Shown piece by piece: positions 7,624-16,384 of a stretch of 64,000 nucleotides of DNA (the first letter of the stretch is position 1; the number at the start of each line of letters is the position of its first letter). The notes below the pieces were generated by a model. It made no database searches. It saw nothing but the letters and a program-made list of their open reading frames with translations, and had not been told where the DNA came from. Source of the DNA: Virgibacillus proomii (lineage in GTDB: Bacteria; Bacillota; Bacilli; Bacillales; Amphibacillaceae); NCBI RefSeq assembly GCF_018916875.1, contig NZ_JAHLNO010000029.1, positions 1 through 64,000 on the forward strand, in the 5' to 3' direction. The position numbers and the translations under genes are program-made.

Positions 7624-7792
7624 TAAAGTGAAATTTCATTTCTTGGAATGCTTTTCCCAAGAAATGTTAGTAGTAAGGGTATGACCTAAAGGCCTCTGAA
7701 CCAATCGGGCATTTAGGTGCCGTTATCTCCAATTTAATACTTCTCCGTATTCTCTAAGTTGTAGTTTACAGCACCTTACATCGGGATAAAGT
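7624..7792 (+). repeat. Dispersed structured repeat, family C
   Basis: Starts AAAGTGAAATTTCATTTC and ends CACCTTACATCGGGATAAAG. It carries the family's diagnostic segments GTATGACCTAAAGGCC and CGGGCATTTAGGTGCCGTTA. The first hairpin is replaced by CTTGG…CCAAG-type arms, so loops vary while paired positions are retained. The plus orientation matches other copies left of oriC. Confidence 0.75.
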
Positions 7793-7810
7793 GAAACTTA
7801 ATGCTTTTCT

Positions 7811-8150
7811 CCTTGAAAAAGAGGAACGCTTTTTCTGCGTGCGATGTGTCGCTGACGTAGCTTTTCTTGTCCTTGAAAAAGAGGAACGCTTTTTCTGCGT
7901 GCGATGTGTCGCTGACGTAGCTTTTCTTGTCCTTGAAAAAGAGGAACGCTTTTCTGCGTGCGATGTGTCGCTGACGTAGCTTTTCTTGTCCTTGAAAAAG
8001 AGGAACGCTTTTTCTGCGTGCGATGTGTCGCTGTCAAAGTTTTTCCTCGTCCTTGAAACAGAAGTACACTTTTTCTGCGTACAATGCCTTTTCAAGCAAT
8101 CTCTCTCGTCCTTAAAAAAACCGCGATGATCGCTGATGTAGTTTTCCTTG
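7811..8150 (+). repeat. 60-bp tandem repeat array (family D)
   Basis: Units begin CCTTGAAAAAGAGGAACGCT and continue with TTTTCTGCGTGCGATGTGTC. They start at 7811, 7871, 7931 and 7990, followed by two decayed units near 8051 and 8110. Units 1 and 2 are identical over 60 bases, unit 3 lacks one T, and unit 4 diverges near its end. Single units occur elsewhere in the window. Open frames across it on both strands are repeat artefacts. Confidence 0.9.
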
Positions 8151-8275
8151 TCCTGTCACCCAAACGAATCGGGGATTTTGAGGACGTTTTTCTCATCAAA
8201 AATCATAAGCAGATTTTTGATATGAGAAAATACGGCCTCCTTACATTCGGGATAAAGAAAATACAGCGGACGGCA
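8150..8275 (+). repeat. Family C repeat, variant copy
   Basis: Contains AAACGAATCGGGGATTTTGA, then an inverted pair TTTTTCTCAT…ATGAGAAAAT, and ends CTCCTTACATTCGGGATAAAG. This is a variant of the family in which the third stem is built of TCTCAT/ATGAGA arms. Confidence 0.65.
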
Positions 8276-8371
8276 AAACCCAATTTAGACGGATAACTTG
8301 ATCGCTTAAGTGAGGCTACACGAAGCTAAAAGATAACCATGCCATGTAGAAGCATATATAGGTTGCCACAA

Positions 8372-8615
8372 AATAAAAAAACCCTTTCTATCCTGAATAT
8401 AAGGACGAAAAGAGTTTCCGCGGTACCACCTATATTGGCATAGTTATACTATACCCAACTTTTATTGATAACACAGCATTTTCTGCGGCCAGTTTTTACT
8501 AACAGCTCATAGGTAGGTTCATACCTGTCGGTTACGTTTGGGATCTTTCAGCCGATGAATCCCGCTCTCTTTCGTTCGTACATGGTATTACTAGCCTAGT
8601 CATTGCTTTTAATAT
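8372..8615 (-). promoter_or_regulatory. T-box riboswitch, proline specifier CCU
   Basis: On the minus strand the leader shows the AGAGAGCGGG…GCTGAAAGATCCC stem I features, GAA-CCU-ACC with specifier CCU at 8517–8515, the T-box sequence GGTGGTACCGCGG (8430–8418) and a terminator stem with T-run (8416–8375). The specifier decodes proline and fits proC, the next gene on this strand, although 845 bases of repeats intervene. Uncharged tRNA-Pro should allow readthrough. Confidence 0.9.
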
Positions 8616-8739
8616 TTTTATTTGATTAATTATGTACTATATGCGCAAATCGTTAAAATGTCAAGTGACTATGATCTTTGTCCGAATAAACAACATATTG
8701 CCATCCATAAAAACAGCATTTTTAAGCCCTTAACGAGTT

Positions 8740-8770
8740 AAAAAAATCGCTACGATGTAACGATTTTTTC
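8740..8770 (-). terminator. Terminator of tRNA-Ser
   Basis: AAAAAATCG and CGATTTTTT arms around an 11-base loop lie just past the 3' end of tRNA-Ser. Confidence 0.7.
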
Positions 8771-8800
8771 ATCTCCAAAATTTTATGCGCTAATATAAAA

Positions 8801-8893
8801 TGGAGGAGGTAGAGGGATTCGAACCCCCGCGGGCTGTTACACCCCTGTCGGTTTTCAAGACCGATCCCTTCAGCCAGACTTGGGTATACCTCC
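8801..8893 (-). tRNA. tRNA-Ser (anticodon TGA)
   Basis: A 93-nt class II tRNA on the minus strand. It starts GGAGGTATACCCAAG, has anticodon loop CTTGAAA between TCGGT and ACCGA, a long variable arm, a GGTTCGAATCC T-arm and an encoded CCA (ends CTCCTCCA). It occupies the slot next to serS/dck known from Bacillus, though here several genes lie between. Confidence 0.95.
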
Positions 8894-9022
8894 GTGGCGA
8901 CAAGATATAATATACCATGGTTTCAATATGCTTGTCAATTGTAAATATTTCTTTAGAAAAAGTTTTATTTTTCCCTTCTAGTTTCGACTATTTACAATAT
9001 CATATTATCACTGAAAATTCGC

Positions 9023-9064
9023 TCCCTCTTGCAACTGAAATATCCCCATTCAGTTGCAAGAGGG
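9023..9064. other. Isolated perfect hairpin
   Basis: CCCTCTTGCAACTGAA pairs perfectly over 16 bases with TTCAGTTGCAAGAGGG, loop about 8. No long T-run follows on either strand, so it is not a typical terminator. It lies alone between tRNA-Ser and the RDD gene. Confidence 0.6.
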
Positions 9065-9167
9065 AAAATTTGTTTCATTATGTTATGTGAACTGAACCTC
9101 AGCTTATATTATATTCCTTGTCCAACTATAACATGCAATAAAATTCCCTAAGCTTAAAAGTTATAGA

Positions 9168-9520
9168 GGGTGTTCAAAAAGTCAGTAATAAGAACGCTTC
9201 GAATTCCTTCGGACGTTAGAACGTATAAAATATTAGCATGAAATTCATTTAACATAGTTAAAATTTTTTAAGTTCTAAGTATAAGTGCAACGTAGCTATC
9301 GTCTAAGCTCTGTGAAGATGTATCTAATCAAAGCTTTTTTACTAAAAGCGCCCACGTCCTGTGGGCAACGTAGAAATCAGCACTTGTACAAACCCGCTAT
9401 CCAAAACTACGTCATCCTTAAACTTCGACTAGCTAGGACGTGCTAGTCTCGGCATTGCAACAAGGATGTTACGAAATTATCTGACCTTTGTCCTTTTTAT
9501 CCTCCTTGTTGAACAGCACT
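9168..9520. mobile_element. MITE-like element, family B
   Basis: Left end GGGTGTTCAAAAAGTC and right end, read in reverse, GTGCTGTTCAACAAGGAGGA form imperfect terminal inverted repeats around about 350 bases with no gene. Other copies with TGTTCAAAAA ends are at 30899, 32385, 55669 and 63785. Non-autonomous element or remnant; no transposase seen. Confidence 0.6.
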
Positions 9521-9530
9521 TATAATCACT

Positions 9531-9920
9531 TTACTGCTCTTTTACTACTGTTTTCGCAAATCGATCATGCGGGAGGATTGCCCCATCTTCACTTTCAAAT
9601 GCTTTTCGGTTTTTTAAGTAATCAATCGTACTGCATGTATCTCTATACCCGATACGTTTTAAAATTTGGACTGGAGTTAATGCTGAACCAGTTTCATTTT
9701 CAAGAACGAGCCCCATTTTTTTATAACCTATCGTTTGACCACCTTTCCGTAATTGCGCAAATTCCAGAGCCCACATGACTACTGTTGGGGTTAGGAAAAC
9801 ATGAACTGCTTCATTTTTGACTTTTTTCCGTAAAAAATGCTCAACTCCAAGTGTTACAAAACTTGATATTGTTAGATCAAGCAGCAACGCCTTCGTACGC
9901 TTTTTTGTTATCGGCTTCAC
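9531..9920 (-). CDS. RDD family membrane-associated protein
   Basis: A 129-residue protein with RDD-family features: KRTKALLLDLTISSFVTLGV at the N-terminus (Arg and Asp of the motif), a central hydrophobic stretch (VFLTPTVVMWALEF), then GGQTIGYKKMGLVLENETGS and a following basic helix. RDD proteins are small membrane proteins of largely unknown or transport-related function. The start is GTG 9920 after GGGGGAATATTC. It is a single gene flanked by the MITE-like element and the met operon. Family assignment is good; function unknown. Confidence 0.75.
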   Translation of the reverse strand: MKPITKKRTKALLLDLTISSFVTLGVEHFLRKKVKNEAVHVFLTPTVVMWALEFAQLRKGGQTIGYKKMGLVLENETGSALTPVQILKRIGYRDTCSTIDYLKNRKAFESEDGAILPHDRFAKTVVKEQ

Positions 9921-10158
9921 GAATATTCCCCCTTTAATGGTTACTCATCATTATATACGATTAGCAAAAGAAGTGGTTTCAATTGTTTTCCACTTCGATT
10001 CAGTTCGGATGATAAAATAACCAACCTCTCCACACTACATCATGGAGAGGTTATACACTGGCAAGAAATTGAGTTTCTAACAAATTACTGATACCTAACA
10101 AAGAAGGCTATATATCATTGTGACATTTTCTAATCAGCTATCAAGTTTTTAGCATACG

Positions 10159-11367
10159 CTAATTTGCAATTGTCCTTTCCTGAAACTCACGTCGAACACG
10201 TTTATACGCTTCCTCATCCGTAATAAGTTTTAATGCAGTAAAAGCAGCGGCCTTTGCTGCTATGAGTAAAGCCTGATCAGCTTGTTTTGACTTTGCTGCT
10301 TCACGAAAGGCGACCGTATGACCAATTAAATCACTTGGACCAATTTTTATATGAGGGTGAATAGTCGGAACAACTTGGCTAATGTTCCCCGCATCTGTTG
10401 ATCCGATTGCTGTTTTTTCTACTGAAAGTACTTTCTCTCCCAAAGTTTCTACTTCCTGTTTAAAGAGATCATCAAAGCTTTGATTCACAATAAAATTATC
10501 GACTTCATTTTGAAATGCAGTAATTTTCACTTCCGCTCCCGTTGCTAAAGCAGCACCTTGGGCAATTGCTTTGATTCGTTCCGTGATTTGATTTAATGTT
10601 GTTCTTGTGGCAGCGCGAATGAAAAATCTCGCTTTCGCATAATCTGGTACAACATTCGGTGCATCACCGCCATCGGTAATAATACCATGAATCCGCACAT
10701 CTTTCGGAACGTGTTGACGTAATGCGTTGATTCCGTTAAAAAGCTGAATTACTCCATCCAACGCATTAATTCCTTGTTCTGGATGAGCTGATGCATGTGC
10801 TGCTTTACCAAAAAACTCAAAATCAAGTGGATCTACTGCTAAGGAGGGACCAGTCAATGTTGTATCTGCTCCGGGATGAACCATGATGGCTGCATCAATA
10901 TAATCAACTAATCCAGCCTTTACAAAGCTTCCTTTTGCACTTCCATTTGGTCCACCTTCTTCAGCTGGGGTACCGAATACGACTACTTCTCCACCGATTT
11001 CATCGATTACCTTACTTAAACCAATAGCTGCTGCAATACTTATCGTTCCAATTAAATTATGACCACAGGCATGCCCAATTTCTGGAAGGGCATCATATTC
11101 TGCTAAAAAAACAAGTTTTAACCCATTCTGTTTCCCTTTTCGCTTGGCAATAAATGCCGTTGGATGTCCGGCGATATCCAACTCGATTTCGAAGCCTTTC
11201 TCTACCAAAAGATCCGTTAATGTTTTAGCTGCATATACCTCCTGATTACCGATCTCTGGATTTTCATGGATTGTATGGCTTATTTCTATATATCTGTCTT
11301 GATTAGCATCTATATCTTCTGCTATTTGCTGTTTTAGTTTCTCTATCTTTTTTACGACTACAGTCAT
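10159..11367 (-). CDS. M20 family amidohydrolase
   Basis: About 402 residues, an M20 metallopeptidase/amidohydrolase of the AbgB/aminoacylase-like branch. Visible metal-site motifs are EYDALPEIGHACGHNLIG (residues ~90–107), GTPAEEGGPNGS (~135) and STDAGNISQVVPTIHPHIKI (~350). ATG 11367 has GAGGTG upstream; a GTG at 11376 lies inside that site. It is the last gene of the metN–metP–metQ operon, 24 bases after metQ, and hence probably under the SAM riboswitches. It may release methionine or another amino acid from N-acyl or amide conjugates; that substrate is inference. Confidence 0.88.
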   Translation of the reverse strand: MTVVVKKIEKLKQQIAEDIDANQDRYIEISHTIHENPEIGNQEVYAAKTLTDLLVEKGFEIELDIAGHPTAFIAKRKGKQNGLKLVFLAEYDALPEIGHACGHNLIGTISIAAAIGLSKVIDEIGGEVVVFGTPAEEGGPNGSAKGSFVKAGLVDYIDAAIMVHPGADTTLTGPSLAVDPLDFEFFGKAAHASAHPEQGINALDGVIQLFNGINALRQHVPKDVRIHGIITDGGDAPNVVPDYAKARFFIRAATRTTLNQITERIKAIAQGAALATGAEVKITAFQNEVDNFIVNQSFDDLFKQEVETLGEKVLSVEKTAIGSTDAGNISQVVPTIHPHIKIGPSDLIGHTVAFREAAKSKQADQALLIAAKAAAFTALKLITDEEAYKRVRREFQERTIAN

Positions 11368-11391
11368 CTGCTTCACCTCATTTAATTTTTA

Positions 11392-12210
11392 TTAATATCC
11401 AATCTCACTTAACGGTAAAAACGTTGGAATTGTATTTCCTTTACGTTCTTTTTTAATGAAATTAGCTACATCCTTAGATTGATAAATTTTTACCAGTTTA
11501 TTTAACAACTTATCATCTTTATCTTTAGCTTGAACGGCTATGATGTTTACATAAGGTGTTGCCGTCTCGTCTTCATGATAAATTGAATCTTCTAAAGGAC
11601 TTAAGCCAGCATCAACAGCTATCCCATTATTAATAATCGATGCATCAACATCTGGAAGAACTCTTGGCGTTTGCCCCGCTACCAATAATTCAAATGTAAG
11701 ATTTTTTGGGTTTTCTGCAATTTTGTCTAATGAGCCGTTACCATCAAAACCTTCTTCCAATTTAATCAGCCCAGCATCCTCAAGAAGTAACAATCCTCTT
11801 CCCATATTCGTCGTTTCCTTCGCTAAGGCGATCTTTCCACCTTCAGGAATATCCTCAGGACTGTCATGCTTTTCGGAATATAACCCCATTGGTGCAATAA
11901 CCGTTGTTGCAATTGGCGCTAAGTCTAAATCATGCTCTTTAATGAAATTTTCAAAGTAAGATATCGTTTGAAACGAATTGGCATCAATTTCACCTTCAGC
12001 TAATGCTAAATTTGGCTGTACATAATCTGAAAAACGAACGATTTCTACATTAATTCCTTCCTTTTTCGCTTTTTTTGCTACATAATCCCAAATCGTCGTA
12101 TCTGAGCCACTGATTCCCACCTTGACTGTAGAAGTTGCTTCACTTTTAGAACAAGCAGTAATCAAAACTGCAATTAATAATAATGAAAAGATGAATACGA
12201 TTTTTTTCAT
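11392..12210 (-). CDS. metQ: Methionine ABC transporter substrate-binding lipoprotein
   Basis: A 272-residue NlpA-family binding protein. A lipoprotein signal (KKIVFIFSLLLIAVLITACS) ends in lipobox ITAC with the lipidated Cys at residue ~20. The family core includes VKVGISGSDTTIWDYVAKKA and VRFSDYVQPNLALAEGEIDA. It captures methionine outside the membrane for the MetNP transporter encoded just upstream. It lies 18 bases after metP. The tandem SAM-I riboswitches before metN match a methionine rather than other NlpA ligand. Confidence 0.92.
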   Translation of the reverse strand: MKKIVFIFSLLLIAVLITACSKSEATSTVKVGISGSDTTIWDYVAKKAKKEGINVEIVRFSDYVQPNLALAEGEIDANSFQTISYFENFIKEHDLDLAPIATTVIAPMGLYSEKHDSPEDIPEGGKIALAKETTNMGRGLLLLEDAGLIKLEEGFDGNGSLDKIAENPKNLTFELLVAGQTPRVLPDVDASIINNGIAVDAGLSPLEDSIYHEDETATPYVNIIAVQAKDKDDKLLNKLVKIYQSKDVANFIKKERKGNTIPTFLPLSEIGY

Positions 12211-12228
12211 GTTGTTTCGCTCCTCTTT

Positions 12229-12879
12229 TTATCTTCTTCTGACTTTTTTAGCAATGAAATTGCCAATTGATTGCAAACTTTGTACCATAATGATCAGAAT
12301 ACCAACTGTAATTACCATAACAACCGTATCAAAGCGTTGATATCCATAAGTAATTGCTAAGTCGCCAAGTCCGCCACCGCCAACAGCACCCGCCATTGCC
12401 GAAGCGCCAACTAAACCAATTGTTGCAATAGTTATCCCTAATAGTAATGAACTAAGTGCTTCCGGAATTAAAAAACGCATCATAATTTGCCATGGCGTTG
12501 CTCCCATTGCTTGTGCTGCTTCCATCACTCCAGGGTCCACCTCTAATAATGAATTCTCGATTAAACGGGCTATATATGGTCCAGCAAATAAAACCATTGG
12601 TACAATAGCAGCTGCTGTTCCAATCGATGTTCCTACAATTAATCTTGTGAAAGGGATAACTGCTACCATTAGAATAATAAATGGTATGGAACGGAAAATA
12701 TTTATGACTGTGTTTAAAGCTGTAAAAATAAATTTATTCTCCCATAAATGCCCTTTTCGTGTCACAACTAATAAAATTCCTAAAACGAGACCGATAATAA
12801 AAGAAAAGATTAAAGATACACCTACCATGACAATTGTTTCCCATAATGCTTGGATAATTTCTTGCTCGTCAACTAACAT
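12229..12879 (-). CDS. metP: Methionine ABC transporter permease
   Basis: A 216-residue MetI-type permease with five hydrophobic segments. The binding-protein-dependent transport motif lies in MEAAQAMGATPWQIMMRFLI (EAA loop, residues ~140–160), followed by a glycine-rich segment (AMAGAVGGGGLGDLAITYGY). It overlaps the end of metN by 11 bases, indicating translational coupling. Length and motifs are typical. Confidence 0.93.
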   Translation of the reverse strand: MLVDEQEIIQALWETIVMVGVSLIFSFIIGLVLGILLVVTRKGHLWENKFIFTALNTVINIFRSIPFIILMVAVIPFTRLIVGTSIGTAAAIVPMVLFAGPYIARLIENSLLEVDPGVMEAAQAMGATPWQIMMRFLIPEALSSLLLGITIATIGLVGASAMAGAVGGGGLGDLAITYGYQRFDTVVMVITVGILIIMVQSLQSIGNFIAKKVRRR

Positions 12880-13903
12880 CTACTAACACTTCCTTTATCG
12901 CCACTTTATGCTGATGAATATGCATGATGACACGATTTATTTCTTTTTCCTCTCCCGAAAACTGAACAATCAAGTTGCCAAAAGGAATCCCCTGAAGCTC
13001 TGTAATACTGCCAAATAGAACATTGACATCGACGGTATATTGTTTAGCAATTTGTGATAATAGTGGTTCACCTGCTGATTTTCCGACAAAACTGATTCGG
13101 TATAGTTGGCTGCCATCACCTTGTTGTCTAATTAATTGAAAGATCGACTCCGGTATATTATCATGCATGACAGAACGGACAAAATTACGTGTAATAGCTG
13201 TTTTTGGCTGTGAAAAAACGTCAAATACACTGCCTGTTTCAATCACTCTTCCCTTATCCAAGACCGCTACCTTATCACATATTTCACGAATAACGCCCAT
13301 CTCATGAGTAATCATCAAAATAGTGACATGATACTCTTCATTGACTTTTTTTAATAATTTTAAAATGGACTGTGTCGTTTCTGGATCCAATGCAGAGGTT
13401 GCTTCATCACATAAAAGTATCTTCGGTTTGGTTGCTAATGCTCGTGCAATCCCTACACGCTGCTTTTGACCACCCGATAACTGATCTGGATAAGTTTTTG
13501 CCTTATCCGCTAAGCCAACAAATGCTAACAGCTCGGTAACCCGTTTCTTTACTTCCTCCTTGGGAACATTGGCTAATAATAAAGGCATTGCCACATTTGT
13601 ATAAACATTTTTGGAGTTCAATAAATTAAAATGCTGAAAAATCATACCAATTTTTCGTTTTGCCTCTCTTAATTTCTTAGAAGAAAGATGTAATAAGTTC
13701 TTGCCGTCCACTACCACCTTTCCGGATGTCGGTCGTTCTAGTAAATTAACACAGCGAATCAGTGAGCTTTTCCCCGCACCACTAAATCCGATAACGCCAT
13801 AAATCTCTCCTTTGTCAATATGCAAGTTTACATCATCTAATGCTGTTACTTGCTGCTGTTTCCCTTCATAAATTTTTGTTACATGATCAAATGTAATCAC
13901 CAT
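12869..13903 (-). CDS. metN: Methionine ABC transporter ATP-binding protein
   Basis: A 344-residue ATPase. Walker A is GFSGAGKSS (residues ~38–46), the signature is LSGGQKQR, Walker B is ILLCDEATSALD and the H-loop is ITHEMG. A C-terminal NIL domain (residues ~260–340) allosterically senses methionine in homologues. ATG 13903 (MVITFDHVTK) fits the family; a TTG at 13915 would swallow the GGGGAG ribosome-binding site. It is the first gene of the metNPQ–amidohydrolase operon, preceded by a family A repeat and two SAM-I riboswitches. Confidence 0.93.
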   Translation of the reverse strand: MVITFDHVTKIYEGKQQQVTALDDVNLHIDKGEIYGVIGFSGAGKSSLIRCVNLLERPTSGKVVVDGKNLLHLSSKKLREAKRKIGMIFQHFNLLNSKNVYTNVAMPLLLANVPKEEVKKRVTELLAFVGLADKAKTYPDQLSGGQKQRVGIARALATKPKILLCDEATSALDPETTQSILKLLKKVNEEYHVTILMITHEMGVIREICDKVAVLDKGRVIETGSVFDVFSQPKTAITRNFVRSVMHDNIPESIFQLIRQQGDGSQLYRISFVGKSAGEPLLSQIAKQYTVDVNVLFGSITELQGIPFGNLIVQFSGEEKEINRVIMHIHQHKVAIKEVLVDVS

Positions 13904-14000
13904 CTCACTCCCCAATTATTTTCTTTAGCAAACTAGCGACAAACCTCTTGACGCAAAACCTATCTAAATTTCACACATCAGTTTATCTTGCTATGACACT

Positions 14001-14092
14001 AAAAAAACTTAGCTTGTCGCCAAGTCTTTATGGCGAAAATGATCGTTTTTCTTATACTATAAAGCTAAGGTTTTATACCTTTCTACAGTATA
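14001..14092 (-). repeat. Family A repeat between SAM riboswitch and metN
   Basis: Minus-strand copy of the ~95-bp family A element. It contains the CTTGGC/GCTAAG hairpin (one G-T pair), a following T-run and the TATAGTATAAG arm. It lies in the metN leader, after the riboswitch terminator, where a working terminator would block the operon. Confidence 0.8.
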
Positions 14093-14242
14093 AAAAAATG
14101 CCCCTTCCATAAGAAGAGGCATTTGCATATCTCCTCTTCTTATCTTTCAAGCTAATGCTTGCTGGATTTGGCACAGTACTATAGAATAGTCCGCTGCCGA
14201 GGTTTCTTCGGGCCAGTCCCTCCACCTCTCTCGATAAGAAGT
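14092..14242 (-). promoter_or_regulatory. SAM-I riboswitch (gene-proximal)
   Basis: Aptamer at 14242–14136: P1 arms CTTCTTATC and GATAAGAAG, conserved GAGAGGTGGAGGGACTGGCC, GAAGAAACCTCGGCAGC, then GTGCCAAATCC. A terminator (AAATGCCTCTTC/GGAAGGGGCATTT plus T7) spans 14124–14092. The pairing of P1 and terminator arms fits the usual SAM-dependent OFF switch, here for metNPQ. Confidence 0.95.
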
Positions 14243-14431
14243 ATTTGATTTTTATAATAATATTCAAAAAATCCAGTAAAATAACTCGTTTCTGTTGCTT
14301 AAGTTGTTAACTTACGTACAATCCACTTTCTAAATTTATTAGCTCAAAAGCAATTTTTATCCCTAGTTAAACAAAACGGATATGATGAAATTCAATTCTT
14401 GCACGAAGATGCTTATCTAGTGTATAAAAAG

Positions 14432-14594
14432 AAAAATCCCTCCTTATTTGTAATAAGAAGAGATTTGCAATTTATGGCGCTCTCTTCTTATTTTTCAAGC
14501 ATATATGCTTGTTGGATTTGGCACAGTACTATAAAGATAGTCCGCTGCCGAGGTTTCTTCGGGCCAATTCCCTCCACCTCTCTTCATAAGAAGC
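14432..14594 (-). promoter_or_regulatory. SAM-I riboswitch (gene-distal)
   Basis: A second complete S-box on the same strand. The aptamer is at 14594–14484 with GAGAGGTGGAGGGAATTGGC, GAAACCTCGGCAGCGG and GTGCCAAATCC. Its own terminator (14466–14432) ends in TTTTTCTTTTT. It is about 190 bases upstream of the first, forming a tandem. Confidence 0.95.
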
Positions 14595-14663
14595 TTTACG
14601 TTATGAACTTATTATAATGTCTATTAGGATACTACTGTTTTTACTTTCTGTCAAATACTTTTT

Positions 14664-14762
14664 TTAGAAAAACTTGGTTTGTCGCCAAGTCTTTAGCGAA
14701 AGCTGTAGTTTTTCTTATACTATAAACCATAAAAATTTTATATTTTCCTATAGTCTATAGTG
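14664..14762 (-). repeat. Family A repeat after serS
   Basis: Full family A copy on the minus strand, only 16 bases past the serS stop. No other hairpin follows serS before the riboswitches, so its ACTTGGC…GCCAAGT stem with T-tail may be the serS terminator. Confidence 0.8.
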
Positions 14763-14777
14763 TAAAAAAATGTTTCC

Positions 14778-16052
14778 TTATTTCATTATTTCCCTTCCAC
14801 CCATGTATGGACGTAATGCAGTAGGGATAATAACCGTACCATCCTCTTGCTGGTAGTTTTCTAAAATAGCAGCTACCGTGCGGCCGACTGCTAAACCAGA
14901 ACCATTTAATGTATGAACAAATTCCGGTTTTGCTTTAGCTTCTCTTCGGAAACGAATATTAGCACGTCTTGCTTGGAAATCTTCAAAGTTAGAACAAGAA
15001 GAAATTTCTCGATACGTATGCTGACTAGGAATCCATACCTCAATATCATATTTTTTACTGGCTGTAAATCCTAAATCACCTGTACACATACTCATCACTC
15101 GATATGGTAATTCTAACAGCTGGAGTACCTTTTCTGCATGGGTTGTCAATGCTTCAAGCGTTTCATAAGAGTCTTCTGGTTTGACAAAGTGGACAAGCTC
15201 CACTTTATTGAATTGATGTTGACGAATTAATCCTCTTGTATCCCTTCCGGCAGAACCCGCTTCAGAACGGAAGCAGCTGCTAAATGCTGCATATTTTTTC
15301 GGTAAATCATCTGCTTTTAAAATTTCGTCTCGGTAATAATTAGTTACAGGAACTTCTGCCGTAGGAGCCAAAAAATAATCCCAGTCCTCCAGCTTAAATA
15401 CATCTTCTGCAAACTTTGGCAATTGGCCGGTCCCCGTTAAACTAGCTCGATTAATGATTTGTGGTGGCAACATTTCCTCATAGCCATGCTCATCTACATG
15501 TAAATCCAACATAAAATTCCACAATGCCCGTTCTAAACGTGATCCTAACCCTTTATAAAATACAAATCGGCTGCCAGTTACTTTACCTGCACGTTCAAAA
15601 TCGACTATATCCAAATTAGTAGCTATATCCCAATGCGGTTTCGGTTCATATGAAAATGGTGGCAAGGTTCCCCATTTCCGTATTTCTACATTATCTTCTT
15701 CATCTTCCCCAACTGGTACACTTTCATGAGGAATATTAGGGATAGAGAGCATAATATGTTCCAGCTCATCATTAATTTCCTTCAATTCCTTATCTAGTCT
15801 GGCAATTTCATCACCAACCTCGCGCATCGCTTTAATTGCCGGTTCAGCATCTTTCTTTTCCCGTTTTAATACAGAGATTTGCTTCGACGTTTCATTTCGC
15901 TTTGCTTTTAATTGCTCCGTATCGGCAATAAGCTGACGTCGTTTTTCATCAAGGTCGCCAAACCGATGGAGCTCGGATAAATCCTCTCCTCGATGCTGTA
16001 ATTTTTGCTTTACTTCTCCCAAATGATTACGTAAATATTTCATATCCAGCAT
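14778..16052 (-). CDS. serS: Seryl-tRNA synthetase
   Basis: A 424-residue class II synthetase charging tRNA-Ser. Residues ~1–100 form the tRNA-binding coiled coil ([20 protein letters not shown]). The catalytic core has motif 2 in [20 protein letters not shown] and motif 3 in [27 protein letters not shown] precedes ATG 16052. A serine T-box (16087–16345) lies directly upstream, so expression should rise when tRNA-Ser is uncharged. It is transcribed alone, flanked by pdxT upstream and the met region downstream. Confidence 0.97.
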   Translation of the reverse strand: MLDMKYLRNHLGEVKQKLQHRGEDLSELHRFGDLDEKRRQLIADTEQLKAKRNETSKQISVLKREKKDAEPAIKAMREVGDEIARLDKELKEINDELEHIMLSIPNIPHESVPVGEDEEDNVEIRKWGTLPPFSYEPKPHWDIATNLDIVDFERAGKVTGSRFVFYKGLGSRLERALWNFMLDLHVDEHGYEEMLPPQIINRASLTGTGQLPKFAEDVFKLEDWDYFLAPTAEVPVTNYYRDEILKADDLPKKYAAFSSCFRSEAGSAGRDTRGLIRQHQFNKVELVHFVKPEDSYETLEALTTHAEKVLQLLELPYRVMSMCTGDLGFTASKKYDIEVWIPSQHTYREISSCSNFEDFQARRANIRFRREAKAKPEFVHTLNGSGLAVGRTVAAILENYQQEDGTVIIPTALRPYMGGREIMK

Positions 16053-16086
16053 ATACTCGTTCCTCCTTTATTTTTCTTAACAAATC

Positions 16087-16345
16087 AAAAAACTCCCGCC
16101 CCTAAAAATAGGGACGAGAGTATAATTCCCGCGTTGCCACCCTGATTGAAGAATACATATTCTTCCGGCTTCATGTTGTAACGGTACGCAAACCGGGTTT
16201 ATTTACTATCCAAAGAATTCAATAAACCAGCTTAAGGACGGATTCATAGCTGTCTCACATCGATTCACACCAACCATCGACTCTCTTGGAAAGACATTAC
16301 TATTACTGCTTCCTGTCATCACTTTTTATTATTATCTTCTATCAT
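16087..16345 (-). promoter_or_regulatory. T-box riboswitch of serS, specifier UCC
   Basis: On the minus strand the T-box sequence AGGGTGGCAACGCGGG (16143–16128), a terminator (ACTCTCGTCCC…GGGGCGGGAGT plus T6, ending 16087) and GAA-UCC-GUC with serine specifier UCC at 16242–16240 are visible. It ends 35 bases before serS. Confidence 0.93.
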
Positions 16346-16384
16346 AACCGATTTTTTATGCTTATGCAACTATCGCCAATAAAT

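Noticed and set aside
7766-8095. Open frames of 60–110 codons on both strands across the tandem array
   Set aside because: They exist because the 60-bp unit is a multiple of three and lacks stops. Translations are repetitive, low in complexity and have no ribosome-binding site.
7811-8150. CRISPR-like array
   Set aside because: Whole 60-bp units repeat, with no unique spacers between short repeats, and no cas genes are present.
14073-14617. Short frames over the SAM riboswitches
   Set aside because: The sequence is fully explained by riboswitch aptamers and terminators.
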